A stretch of 64,000 nucleotides of DNA from Vallitalea sp. (GTDB taxonomy: Bacteria; Bacillota; Clostridia; Lachnospirales; Vallitaleaceae), in the NCBI GenBank assembly GCA_025210235.1, contig JAOASG010000024.1, forward strand, positions 62,001-126,000. Direction: 5' to 3'. Below the pieces are notes generated by a model, which was not told the origin of the DNA, did no database searches, and saw nothing but the letters and a program-made list of their open reading frames with translations. How positions within the stretch are numbered: position 1 is the first letter of the stretch; each line of letters opens with the position of its first letter. A program made the position numbers and the translations under genes. This document shows positions 43,420-51,926 of this stretch, piece by piece.

Positions 43420-44094
43420 TTATTTACCTAGCTTTGCTTTTAAAGCTGCTAATTCATCTGTTAATTCACTATCTTGATTTTCTAATGATGCAAATTGGCT
43501 ATTTAGGTCATCATTAGCCATATAACTATTTAGTTCTGTTTCAGCAGCAGCTTCACTTTCAATTGTATCTACTTTTTCACTTATTCTAGAGAATGTATCA
43601 AAAACACTTGTATCATTAACACTAGACATAGTTTTTTGAATAGATTTTTGAGCTTCAGCTCTTTTAGTTCTTGCAATTAATAAACCTTTTTTTCGTTTAG
43701 CTTCTTCTATTTTATTACTTAGTTCTCTTAAACTAGCTTTTAAATTATCAGAAGCATTCTTTTGAGATTGCCATTGTTGACGATATTGTTCAGCTAAATT
43801 ATCATATTCTTTTTTTCTATTAAGCGCTTGTAGAGCTAAAGCGTCGTCACCATTTGCGACAGCTAATTCTGCTCTTTTTGCCCAATGTGCCGATTTTGCT
43901 ACTTCCTCATCTAAAGCTTTTTTTAATTTTTTTTCATCAGCAATAGCAGAAGCTACAGCACCTTTTGATTTGTTATATTGTTCTCCCATATCAATTATTA
44001 ATTGATTTAACATTTTTTCAGGATCTTCAGCTTTTGTAATTATATCATTAACATTTGATTTGAATACTGTACTAATTCGATTAAATATACCCAT
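43420..44094 (-). CDS. pspA: PspA/IM30 family protein
   Basis: This 224-residue protein has the amphipathic N-terminal helix (MGIFNRISTVFKSNVNDII) followed by DPEKMLNQLIIDM and long coiled coils. It is an ESCRT-III-like membrane remodelling protein that coats and repairs stressed cytoplasmic membrane. The gene is in one operon with the YbjN-like gene and divergent from the DUF4178-DUF4247-DUF350-SpeE-K+ channel genes. This matches the E. coli YjfJ-type setting rather than the phage-shock pspABC operon. Confidence 0.93.
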   Translation of the reverse strand: MGIFNRISTVFKSNVNDIITKAEDPEKMLNQLIIDMGEQYNKSKGAVASAIADEKKLKKALDEEVAKSAHWAKRAELAVANGDDALALQALNRKKEYDNLAEQYRQQWQSQKNASDNLKASLRELSNKIEEAKRKKGLLIARTKRAEAQKSIQKTMSSVNDTSVFDTFSRISEKVDTIESEAAAETELNSYMANDDLNSQFASLENQDSELTDELAALKAKLGK

Positions 44095-44126
44095 TATGTT
44101 TCCTCCCTATATTAATTTTGCTTTTA

Positions 44127-44510
44127 TTAACTTACGAATTTGGTTAATAAATCATAGTGTTGCATAAGTGCTAAACCTATACTATCAATAGTTGATTGGA
44201 ACTCATTTTTATCTAGATTTTCAGCTTGTAATGTATCTATAATTACTAGGCTGTTATTTTCAATTGCATATGCTCCATGTAACAAATCATTTGCATTAAG
44301 CTCTAATACAGTCCTGTAAAATTCCTCTTTGTTATTCTTAGGTACTTCCATAATCTTAACTCTAAATAATACAATAGGGTCTACATATTTTACAACAATA
44401 TTATCTATATGAGATAAGTCATCTTCAATTTTCCAAGTGCTTTCATCTAATTCTTCATAAATTAAATTCATATCTAGCATAAAATTTTCAATTTTTTGTT
44501 TGGTATTCAT
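44127..44510 (-). CDS. YbjN/chaperone-like small protein
   Basis: This 127-residue protein has the alpha-beta plan of the YbjN / type III secretion chaperone-like superfamily: KIENFMLDMNLIYEELDE, then VLFRVKIMEVP, LLHGAYAIENNSLVIIDTLQAENLDKNEFQ in blocks. In related neighbourhoods a protein of this kind (YjfI/DUF2170 or YbjN) sits next to a PspA. It probably binds PspA or a membrane partner. It is 32 bp upstream of pspA in the same operon. Confidence 0.72.
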   Translation of the reverse strand: MNTKQKIENFMLDMNLIYEELDESTWKIEDDLSHIDNIVVKYVDPIVLFRVKIMEVPKNNKEEFYRTVLELNANDLLHGAYAIENNSLVIIDTLQAENLDKNEFQSTIDSIGLALMQHYDLLTKFVS

Positions 44511-44728
44511 TATAATAACCTCCTTAAATTATTTAATAATTGCAAAACTACATCAAGACTTAAAACCTATTCCTATTATACACACTATAATATATAGAAT
44601 TCAATAGTAAGTTAGGAATAAATTAAATAATTTGGTAATAATTAATTAATTTTTATAAATAAACTTTTATAATAATCCAATTTATGATAATATAAATTAG
44701 ATGTAATTCAGTTAAGGAGGTGATTAAC

Positions 44729-45259
44729 ATGGGGATTATTGATAGAATGAAGAAAATATCTAGAGCAAATAAAACTGCAAAAATGAACGTTGAAGATAAT
44801 TCTATAACAGTATTAAATATGCGAATTGGAGATATTGTTTCCATAGAAGATGTTGATTATGAAGTAAAAGGATTATTACAATTTAATGATCATGGTTGGA
44901 GATGGAAAGAGTATAAATTAAAAGATTCAAGAAAAACTTATTGGTTAAGTGTAGAAGAAGATGATGATATAGAAATTTGCTTATACCAAAAAGTTGTAGC
45001 TATTATAACAGAACCACCAAGAGTATATGAGTATAAAGGCATTACATATTATATGCAAGAAGGAAGTGATGCTTTAATTGAAAATGCCGAAGGTGATGTA
45101 AATGTTGTAAAAGGTGAAGAAGTAGATTATTATGAGTATTGTGATGAAGATGGTGAAAATCTTCTTTCAGTTGAAATATGGAATGGACAAGTCGAAATGG
45201 CAATTGGTAGGAAAGTTGAAGATTATAATGTAGAAATATATCCTAACGAAAATAGGTAA
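44729..45259 (+). CDS. DUF4178 protein
   Basis: This 177-residue soluble protein carries one DUF4178 domain: LNMRIGDIVSIEDVDYEVKG, HGWRWKEYKLKD, TYWLSVEEDDDIEICLY, YYEYCDEDGENLLSVEIWNGQVE. ATG 44729 follows a full AAGGAGGTGAT at 44715-44725. DUF4178 is found next to DUF350, PspA and polyamine genes in many bacteria; a biochemical role is not known. It leads the rightward arm of the envelope-stress neighbourhood. Confidence 0.88.
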   Translation: MGIIDRMKKISRANKTAKMNVEDNSITVLNMRIGDIVSIEDVDYEVKGLLQFNDHGWRWKEYKLKDSRKTYWLSVEEDDDIEICLYQKVVAIITEPPRVYEYKGITYYMQEGSDALIENAEGDVNVVKGEEVDYYEYCDEDGENLLSVEIWNGQVEMAIGRKVEDYNVEIYPNENR

Positions 45260-45267
45260 TTTAATGC

Positions 45268-45388
45268 TAGGTAATTGCAAAACTATGAAATATAATTCTT
45301 TACATACAATATGTAGTCCTTATTAGAAACGCGAACCCAACATATTGTATTAAAGAATCAACTAAATGTAGTTTTGCAATTACTTATT
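45268..45388. repeat. MITE-like palindromic element, copy B (full)
   Basis: TAGGTAATTGCAAAACTA ... TAGTTTTGCAATTACTTA, about 120 bp, with the inner pair ACATACAATATGTAG / AACATATTGTATT. It has the opposite orientation to copies at 10289 and 59337. It lies between the DUF4178 and DUF4247 genes, inside an operon. Confidence 0.85.
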
Positions 45389-45420
45389 AACAAATTTCAA
45401 AAATGAAAGGAGGTTTGAAC

Positions 45421-46263
45421 ATGAGTAAGGTTATTAAAATTATTATTGGTGTTATTTTAGGTTTTTGGTTAATAGGATTAATTATTTCAATAGGATCTCA
45501 TAAATCTATAGCTAAAAAACTAGATGAAAATGATCAATTTGAGTATTCAACTAGTATGACAAGTAATTATGATAGATCAGATAAAGCAAAAGTCTATTCT
45601 ACTAAAATGGGTGTTAAAGATACTGCAATGTATTTAATAGATCAAGAAAGACCGATCGAGCATACTGATTTAGATAATGATGAAGCTATACAACTAACAT
45701 ATGATGATCAATACATATTAATCTATGAGAGTGAAGATGGCGAGACCTTAGTACAGATATCATCTAGAAAATACATACATAATAATGGATATAATGGGTT
45801 GTATAGACCATATAGAAATAATATAATGTTATTCTATCATACTTCTTATTTGGGTAGCAGATATTATAGAAGAGATAGCAATCGTTATGGCCAAGGATAT
45901 ACAACTTATAGGGATTACAATACTTCATCAACTATGGAAAAAACAAGTACTAGTAAAACAGAATCTAAACCAACAAATAATACTTCTAAGATAAAAACAG
46001 ATAAAAATGCTTCTAGTAAAATTAGAACTAACAGTTCTAAAACCAGTACTAGTGGAAATACGACTAATAACACTACAAGTAATAACACTACAAGTAATAA
46101 CACAAATAGTAAAACATCTAGTAGTAAAACATCTGCTAGTAGAACAACAAGTAGTACTTCAAGTAGTAAAAAAACAGGTTTTTTTGGTAAAACAAAATCA
46201 ATACGTTCATCAAGTGTAGGAAGTAGATCAAGCTTAGGTGGAGGTACAAGTTTTGGTAAATAA
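45421..46263 (+). CDS. DUF4247-like membrane-anchored protein with Ser/Thr/Asn-rich tail
   Basis: This 280-residue protein has an N-terminal membrane helix (IIIGVILGFWLIGLIISIG), a domain of about 110 residues similar to DUF4247 (AKVYSTKMGVKDTAMYLID, LTYDDQYILIYESEDGETLVQISSRKYI) and a long low-complexity tail of Asn, Thr and Ser. The tail ends in a glycine-rich GGGTSFGK. The tail is encoded by imperfect 15-bp tandem repeats around 46063-46170. ATG 45421 follows AAAGGAGG. The gene is flanked on both sides by copies of the same MITE-like element. Confidence 0.8.
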   Translation: MSKVIKIIIGVILGFWLIGLIISIGSHKSIAKKLDENDQFEYSTSMTSNYDRSDKAKVYSTKMGVKDTAMYLIDQERPIEHTDLDNDEAIQLTYDDQYILIYESEDGETLVQISSRKYIHNNGYNGLYRPYRNNIMLFYHTSYLGSRYYRRDSNRYGQGYTTYRDYNTSSTMEKTSTSKTESKPTNNTSKIKTDKNASSKIRTNSSKTSTSGNTTNNTTSNNTTSNNTNSKTSSSKTSASRTTSSTSSSKKTGFFGKTKSIRSSSVGSRSSLGGGTSFGK

Positions 46264-46268
46264 GATAT

Positions 46269-46386
46269 AGGTAATTGCAAAACTAATGCTTTTAATTCTT
46301 TACATACAATATGTAGTTCTTATTATAAGCGTGAATCCAACATATTGTATTAAAGAATCAACTGAATGTAGTTTTGCAATTACTTA
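46269..46386. repeat. MITE-like palindromic element, copy C, flanked by a 14-bp direct repeat
   Basis: AGGTAATTGCAAAACTA ... TAGTTTTGCAATTACTTA, 118 bp. The 14-mer GGTAAATAAGATAT occurs directly on both sides, at 46255-46268 and 46387-46400. The left copy contains the last codons and stop of the DUF4247 gene, so the element inserted into the end of that gene and duplicated the target. This is the best evidence in the window that the family is, or recently was, mobile. Confidence 0.88.
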
Positions 46387-46418
46387 GGTAAATAAGATAT
46401 TAAGAAGGGAGAAATGTT

Positions 46419-46625
46419 ATGGATTTTTTAAATAATGAGTTTGTTGCAACTATTATATATGCTATTCTTGCATTAGTTTTAATGTTTGTAGGATACAAAG
46501 TATTTGATATAATAACACCTTATAATTTTGCTGAAGAGATAAAAGAGAAGAATCCGGCTGTTGGAGCGGTAATAGCAGGAATATTTATTGCAGTTGCAAT
46601 TATTATTAAAGCTGCAATAGCATAA
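46419..46625 (+). CDS. DUF350 membrane protein 1
   Basis: This 68-residue protein has two membrane helices and the single-unit DUF350 pattern: LVLMFVGYKVFDIITPYNFAEEI, then NPAVGAVIAGIFIAVAIIIKAAI. It is related to E. coli YjfL. Two tandem copies with a shared operon suggest they assemble together in the membrane, close to the K+ channel and SpeE-like protein. Function unknown. Confidence 0.88.
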   Translation: MDFLNNEFVATIIYAILALVLMFVGYKVFDIITPYNFAEEIKEKNPAVGAVIAGIFIAVAIIIKAAIA

Positions 46626-46682
46626 TTTAATACATATTAAAATATTAATTATCGTTTAATTTATTTTTAAGGAGGTAAAAAA

Positions 46683-46877
46683 ATGAATCCTATTATTTCT
46701 AGTATTATATATTTTGCAATTGGAATGTTTTTTTGTGCAATAGGGTATAAGGTTTTTGATATGATTACACCATTTGATTTAAATAAAGAGATTGATGATC
46801 ATAATATGGCTGCTGGTTTAGCAGTTGCAGGAATATTTATTGGTGTAGCAATAGTTGTAAGTGCAGCAATTATATAG
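46683..46877 (+). CDS. DUF350 membrane protein 2
   Basis: This 64-residue paralogue of the preceding gene (FFCAIGYKVFDMITPFDLNKEI, AAGLAVAGIFIGVAIVVSAAI) has two helices. AAGGAGG lies six bases before ATG. The two units are about half identical and probably arose by duplication. Confidence 0.88.
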   Translation: MNPIISSIIYFAIGMFFCAIGYKVFDMITPFDLNKEIDDHNMAAGLAVAGIFIGVAIVVSAAII

Positions 46878-46915
46878 ATTGAAGAATAACTTTATAAAAA
46901 GTTATGGAGGTTAGC

Positions 46916-48466
46916 ATGACAAAAGAAAATAGCATTAATGAAAATATTGATACAAATAAAATTAATGCTACTCCTTTATTATTTGCTGTTTTTATTATAG
47001 CTATATGTGGAATTATATATGAACTGATTATTGGTGCAATCAGTTCATATTTATTAGGAGATAGCGTTAAACAATATTCAATTACTATAGGATTATTTAT
47101 GAGTGCTATGGGAATTGGGTCATACATAACAAAAAGATTTAAACATGATTTATTCGATGTGTTTGTAGTGATAGAATTATTAATTGGGTTAGTTGGAGGT
47201 ATTTCAGCTATACTTTTATTTGCTGCATATGGATATACCAAAATGTATCTAATTGTTATGTATGTAACTATTATAATAATTGGTGTTTTAGTTGGATTAG
47301 AAATACCTATTCTTACTCGTATTATCGAGGAAAAGGAAAATAATCTTAGGATGACGATTGCTAATGTATTAAGTTTCGATTATATTGGAGCATTAATAGG
47401 TTCTTTAGCGTTTCCGTTAATTTTATTGCCATATCTAGGTCATATTAAAACATCTTTTTTAGTGGGATTTATTAATATATTAGTTGCAAATTTTATTATT
47501 TTGAAATATAAAGAGCATATTAAAAGAATAAAAGTTTTAAAGTTGATTGCACTTTGTTTTACTTTGATTATAATAGTTGGCTTTTTTACAGCTGATTCTA
47601 CAGCTAATAAAATAGAAGATAGTTTTTACAGAGATCAAATAATTTATCGTAACCAAACAAAATACCAAAGAATGGTTGTAACAAAACATAGGGATGATTT
47701 ACGATTATTTTTAGATGGTAATGTTCAATTTAGTTCACAGGATGAATATAGATATCATGAATCTTTAATTCATCCTGCCATGACACTCGCTACCAATCAT
47801 AAAAATATACTTATTCTAGGCGGTGGTGATGGTCTTGCAGCTAGAGAAATATTAAAATATGAAGATGTAGAGAAGATAACCTTAGTTGATTTAGATAAAG
47901 AAGTTGTAGATTATTGCAAAACAAATCCTTTAATAAAATCATTAAATAATAAATCGTTAGAGAATGAAAAATTAAATGTTATTAATCAAGATGCATATAA
48001 GTTTCTTGAAAATACAAATGAAAAATATGATGTAGTTATTGTGGATTTACCAGATCCTAATAATGAATCTTTGAATAAACTATATACAAATTTATTTTAC
48101 AGATTAATATATAGAAAATTAGAAGATGGTGGCATGATAGCAGTTCAATCTACAAGCCCTTATTATGCTAGTGAAGCATATTGGTGTATTCGTAAAACTG
48201 TTGAATCTGAAGGGTTTTATACTTCTGGGTATCATTTATTTGTTCCATCTTTTGGAGACTGGGGATTTACATTAGCTTCAAATAAGGAATTTAAAGAAGA
48301 TAATATAAAATTATCAGTTCCAACAAAATATCTCAATGAGGAGATTGTGAAAGCATTATTTGTATTTGGTAATGATGAAAAAAAATATCAAGAAAAAGTA
48401 CAAATAAATAGTCTTACAAATCCTATTTTATTTAGTTATTATCAAAAAGCTTGGGATAGCTATTAA
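46916..48466 (+). CDS. Membrane-anchored spermidine synthase-like protein
   Basis: This 516-residue protein has about seven membrane helices (residues 15-210), then a SpeE-type aminopropyltransferase domain (about 230-480). The latter has LFLDGNVQFSSQDEYRYHESLIHPAM, the AdoMet-fold loop ILGGGDGLAAREIL, LVDLDKEVVDYC and VDLPDPNNESLNKLYTNLF. With SpeD at 42569 it could form spermidine or a related polyamine at the membrane. ATG 46916 follows GGAGG. The fused membrane part is a hallmark of the DUF350/PspA neighbourhood. Confidence 0.9.
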   Translation: MTKENSINENIDTNKINATPLLFAVFIIAICGIIYELIIGAISSYLLGDSVKQYSITIGLFMSAMGIGSYITKRFKHDLFDVFVVIELLIGLVGGISAILLFAAYGYTKMYLIVMYVTIIIIGVLVGLEIPILTRIIEEKENNLRMTIANVLSFDYIGALIGSLAFPLILLPYLGHIKTSFLVGFINILVANFIILKYKEHIKRIKVLKLIALCFTLIIIVGFFTADSTANKIEDSFYRDQIIYRNQTKYQRMVVTKHRDDLRLFLDGNVQFSSQDEYRYHESLIHPAMTLATNHKNILILGGGDGLAAREILKYEDVEKITLVDLDKEVVDYCKTNPLIKSLNNKSLENEKLNVINQDAYKFLENTNEKYDVVIVDLPDPNNESLNKLYTNLFYRLIYRKLEDGGMIAVQSTSPYYASEAYWCIRKTVESEGFYTSGYHLFVPSFGDWGFTLASNKEFKEDNIKLSVPTKYLNEEIVKALFVFGNDEKKYQEKVQINSLTNPILFSYYQKAWDSY

Positions 48467-48503
48467 ATTAACTCTAGGTAATTAATTTGAGGGAGAAGAT
48501 AAT

Positions 48504-49538
48504 ATGATATCTGTACTGTTAAATGCACTAAAGGTATTTCATATCTCTATGGAAAAAAATAGAATATATAAATTAATATGTGTTTTTGTAATAGCATTAG
48601 TTGGTTGTTCTACAGCTTTTTATTTATTTGAAGGTAATCCCGACATGAACTATGGAGATTCTTTATGGTGGGGATTTGTTACAACAACAACTGTTGGTTA
48701 TGGAGATTACTATCCAGAAACGATGGGTGGACGTTTGTTCGGGGTAATATTAATGATTATTGGAATTAGTACATTTGGTTTTTTAACAGCTGCTATTGCA
48801 TCAATTTTTGTTGAGAAAAAAATGAAAGAAGGGCTAGGGTTAATGGATATCAAATTCAAAAATCATATTGTAATTATTGGTTGGAATAAAAAAAGTGAAA
48901 CAATGTTAAATGAATTGATTAAAGATAATCCTGAACGAAAGGTTGTTATAATTTCTGAAATAGAAAGATTAGATCTTAAAAATAAGAATACATATTTTGT
49001 ACATGGAGATCCTACAATTGATGAAACGTTAATAAGAGCTAATATTGCATATGCTGATATAGTAATGGTTGTTGCAGATGAAAATTTAATGAATAAGGAT
49101 GGAATGGCAGATGCTAAATCTGTTTTAATTTGCTTAGCAGTAGATAAGTTTAATACAGATATACATTTAATTGCTGAGGTTTTAAATGAAGAAAATATTC
49201 CACATTTTGAAAGAGCAAATGTAAATGATATAATTGTTAGTAATCAAATGAGTAGTAGAGTAATGGTAAGAAGTGCTGTTTATAAGAATGTAAGTTCTGT
49301 TTTAAAAGAGTTGTTAACAAATTCATACGGTAACCAATTATATGAATGTGTTATTAATGATGAAGATGCTGGAATGACATTTAAAGAACTATCAAGCAAA
49401 TATTTATGTAAATATAATGCTGTTATTTTAGGTATTGCTAATAAAGAAGTTTCTCTTAATCCAGATAAAGATACAATAATACAAAAAAGTGATGTAATTA
49501 TATATATATGTGATAAAAAATTATATCAATCAGGGTAA
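48504..49538 (+). CDS. Potassium channel with RCK/TrkA-N domain
   Basis: This 344-residue protein has two membrane helices with the selectivity filter TTVGYGDYYPE between them, then a cytosolic RCK pair: TrkA-N (IKFKNHIVIIGWNKKSETMLNEL, VHGDPTIDETLIRANI) and a C-terminal TrkA-C-like part. It is a K+ or similar cation channel gated by a cytosolic ligand. Channels of this type close the conserved PspA/DUF350/SpeE gene group, which suggests coupling of membrane potential and polyamine level. Confidence 0.9.
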   Translation: MISVLLNALKVFHISMEKNRIYKLICVFVIALVGCSTAFYLFEGNPDMNYGDSLWWGFVTTTTVGYGDYYPETMGGRLFGVILMIIGISTFGFLTAAIASIFVEKKMKEGLGLMDIKFKNHIVIIGWNKKSETMLNELIKDNPERKVVIISEIERLDLKNKNTYFVHGDPTIDETLIRANIAYADIVMVVADENLMNKDGMADAKSVLICLAVDKFNTDIHLIAEVLNEENIPHFERANVNDIIVSNQMSSRVMVRSAVYKNVSSVLKELLTNSYGNQLYECVINDEDAGMTFKELSSKYLCKYNAVILGIANKEVSLNPDKDTIIQKSDVIIYICDKKLYQSG

Positions 49539-49542
49539 GGTT

Positions 49543-49576
49543 TCCGCAGATATAGTATAGGGTAATATTGCGTCAG
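49543..49576. repeat. REP-like short palindromic repeat, copy 3 (diverged)
   Basis: CCGCAGATATAGTATAGGG followed by TAATATTGCGTCAGC aligns with the inverse of the copy at 35889-35925. Base changes on one arm are partly matched on the other (GTGG/CCGC becomes CGCA/TGCG), which suggests the hairpin is kept. Confidence 0.5.
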
Positions 49577-49659
49577 CAGATTAAATCCCTATAATATGTA
49601 TATTTATCATGATTCAAGAAATACTATACCATTATGAAAAGAAACATCAGGGTGAGTAT

Positions 49660-50973
49660 ATGGATAAAAATACATATAGAAAATATTATAAAGAATATTC
49701 AAATAAAGTTATTTTAACGAAAATAATATTATCAATTGCTTCAAATGCTGATAACATAATAGCTGCTGCATTTATAAGTTCTTCTGTACTTGCTTCTCTA
49801 GCACTTTTAATGCCATTAGTTATTTTCATTATAGCAGTATCTGTAATGTTTTCATCAGGTCTTGGATCATATGTTGGTTATTACTTAGGACGAGGCGAAA
49901 ATGAAAAAGCTAATAATTTAGCAAGCTATATTTTACTAGTTATAATATTAATGTCAATAATTATTGGAAGTTTTATTTCATTATACGCAAACAATATAGC
50001 AAGTGTTTTAGGAGCAGCTGGTAATTATCATTTATCAGCAACTACTTATCTTAGAATACTTGGAATTAGTTTTATTCCTCAAATTGTTTCTACTATTTTA
50101 GATAAGTTAATAATGAATGATGGTTCTCCAAAATTTACTTTCTATGTAAATGTTAGTACAATAATTATTAATTTAACACTAAATTTATTATTTGTTATTG
50201 TTTTTGAAATGAGTGTAAAAGGGTTAGCGTTTGCAACTCTAATAAGTCAACTATTTCATTTAGGAGTAAATATATACTATTTTATATATAAATCAGAAGT
50301 AATTAAAATTACAAAACCTTCTAATCATTTTATTGAGCTTAAACAAATTATATATAATGGTAGTAGTGATTTTTTATCTGTGTTTACAGATGCAATAATG
50401 GTATATATAGTTAATATATCTATTTTAAAGTTCTTACCTAAAAATTATTTAGAACCCTTTGCAACAGCAACTATTTTTACAGCACTTATTACTAAAGTTT
50501 ATGTTGGTTCTCAGGTAGGGCTACAGCCTATAACTTCTAAATTTTTTGGACAAGAGAAGTTTAAAGAATTAAAAGATATATTTATATATTCTTTAAAAAG
50601 AAGTTTAGTATACGCTATTATTATTTATACAATTCTTATACCAATTTCATGGCTTTTATTACCTTTTCTTTTGGATAGTAAAGCTTTGATTCCTATTGCA
50701 TTTAAGATATTTATTGGAGTGGGGATAGCTTATATTTCATCTTGTTTTGGAATCCAAATAATTTTATTTTTTACTTCTATTAATAGACCGATTGAATCAT
50801 TAGCTATTGCAATCATTAGAACATTAATATTAATTCCTTTGAGTAGTTACACTATGATTTATTTGTTTGGACTTAATGGAATAGCAATTGGATTTATTAT
50901 ACCTGAACTAATTATTACTACTGTGTTTTTTGTGTTTTTTAGAAAAACTGAGTTAGTTAAGTATAAGCTATGA
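49660..50973 (+). CDS. MATE-family efflux transporter
   Basis: This protein of about 437 residues has twelve hydrophobic helices and MATE features: LMPLVIFIIAVSVMFSSGLGSYVGYYLGRGE, a mid-protein repeat VGSQVGLQPITSKFFGQE and LRILGISFIPQIV. It should export cationic drugs or metabolites with Na+ or H+. ATG 49660 follows AGGGTGAG; an earlier ATG at 49609 would add a poorly conserved polar head. Confidence 0.88.
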   Translation: MDKNTYRKYYKEYSNKVILTKIILSIASNADNIIAAAFISSSVLASLALLMPLVIFIIAVSVMFSSGLGSYVGYYLGRGENEKANNLASYILLVIILMSIIIGSFISLYANNIASVLGAAGNYHLSATTYLRILGISFIPQIVSTILDKLIMNDGSPKFTFYVNVSTIIINLTLNLLFVIVFEMSVKGLAFATLISQLFHLGVNIYYFIYKSEVIKITKPSNHFIELKQIIYNGSSDFLSVFTDAIMVYIVNISILKFLPKNYLEPFATATIFTALITKVYVGSQVGLQPITSKFFGQEKFKELKDIFIYSLKRSLVYAIIIYTILIPISWLLLPFLLDSKALIPIAFKIFIGVGIAYISSCFGIQIILFFTSINRPIESLAIAIIRTLILIPLSSYTMIYLFGLNGIAIGFIIPELIITTVFFVFFRKTELVKYKL

Positions 50974-51015
50974 TAATGTTGACTAATTGCGTATAATATG
51001 ATAAAGTATATTTAT

Positions 51016-51027
51016 CCAAACGTTTGG
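51016..51027. promoter_or_regulatory. 12-bp palindrome upstream of the DUF3842 gene
   Basis: CCAAACGTTTGG is a perfect palindrome with an AAACGTTT core, like LacI-family operators, 60 bp before the DUF3842 start. No LacI regulator is in the window. Confidence 0.35.
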
Positions 51028-51086
51028 TGGTAATTTGGAAATAACATAATTATATATATAAGATTGACTTGAAAGTGGGGGATTAG

Positions 51087-51494
51087 ATGAAAATTGCTGT
51101 AATTGATGGACAAGGAGGAGGAATAGGTAAAAGTATTATTGATAAGTTAAAAGATAATATTGATTCATCCCATGAAATAATTGCTCTTGGAACAAATTCA
51201 ACTGCTACAACAGGAATGATAAAAGCAGGAGCAAAATGTGGAGCTACTGGGGAAAACGCTATAAAAGTAATGAGTAAAAAGGTAGATATTATAGTTGGAC
51301 CTCTAGCAATAATGGTTCCCGATGCCATGATGGGTGAAATCACTAAAGAAATCGCTTTATCAATATCTTCTAGTGAAGCCAAAAAAATTCTTTTGCCTCT
51401 TAATAAATGCAATATGGTTATTGCAGGAATAGAAAATATAAAGTTAAATAAATTAATTGAAATAGTTGTAGAAGAAGTACTTAAAGAAATTTAA
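51087..51494 (+). CDS. DUF3842 protein
   Basis: This 135-residue protein starts with a nucleotide-binding-like strand-loop MKIAVIDGQGGGIGKSII and continues with EIIALGTNSTATTGMIKAGA, the block IIVGPLAIMVPDAMMGEIT and a final helix. It matches the clostridial DUF3842 family of unknown function. The glycine-rich loop is P-loop-like but lacks a Walker B I can see. ATG follows GTGGGGGATTAG. Confidence 0.88.
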   Translation: MKIAVIDGQGGGIGKSIIDKLKDNIDSSHEIIALGTNSTATTGMIKAGAKCGATGENAIKVMSKKVDIIVGPLAIMVPDAMMGEITKEIALSISSSEAKKILLPLNKCNMVIAGIENIKLNKLIEIVVEEVLKEI

Positions 51495-51563
51495 TTCTTT
51501 AAATACAATATGTGTTTTCTTATTATATAGGGAAGCTTAACATATTGTATTTAAGAATCAAAT
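51492..51563. repeat. Core of a decayed MITE-like element, copy F
   Basis: TAATTCTTTAAATACAATATG ends one arm and AACATATTGTATTTAAGAATC the other, the inner palindrome of the family at 10289 and 46269, without the outer TIRs. It begins at the stop codon of the DUF3842 gene and may act as its terminator. Confidence 0.6.
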
Positions 51564-51583
51564 AAATGACTTCTTATGTAAGT

Positions 51584-51841
51584 TTACTTATTATTATAAT
51601 CATATCTTGATACATAAAAACAATGAATATTCATTAGAGGTATCTTTACTGTTTCAAACTCTCTACCAGTATACATTATACCTATGACACAGTCTTCTTC
51701 TAATTTAAGTAATCTAAATAAATGAGTAAACCCAATTGTTGATTTAATGAGTATCATTTTTTCTTCATAGTTTCTCATCATATATTTATCTGATATTGCA
51801 GTAAATGGCATTTCATTATAATAAATATCTTGATTATCCAT
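51584..51841 (-). CDS. Small protein of unknown function
   Basis: This 85-residue soluble protein shows a beta-rich pattern in its second half (CVIGIMYTGREFETVKIPLMNIHCFYVSRYD). ATG 51841 follows GGAGGAATAA, a good ribosome binding site. No family recognised. It lies downstream of the DUF2325 gene in the same direction, 85 bp away. Confidence 0.6.
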   Translation of the reverse strand: MDNQDIYYNEMPFTAISDKYMMRNYEEKMILIKSTIGFTHLFRLLKLEEDCVIGIMYTGREFETVKIPLMNIHCFYVSRYDYNNK

Positions 51842-51926
51842 TTATTCCTCCATACAATATTATATATATCTAATATATGATAAAAACTATAAATATAATA
51901 ATGTTAATCATAAGCTTTATAAATAA

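Noticed and set aside
45915..46280. A leucine/valine-rich minus-strand reading frame opposite the DUF4247 tail
   Set aside because: It is the complement of the Ser/Thr/Asn repeat tract, has no ribosome binding site and no plausible composition.
45268..46386. A CRISPR-like arrangement from the repeated units on both sides of the DUF4247 gene
   Set aside because: Units are about 120 bp, palindromic and separated by a gene of 0.8 kb. They are transposable-type repeats, not CRISPR repeats.
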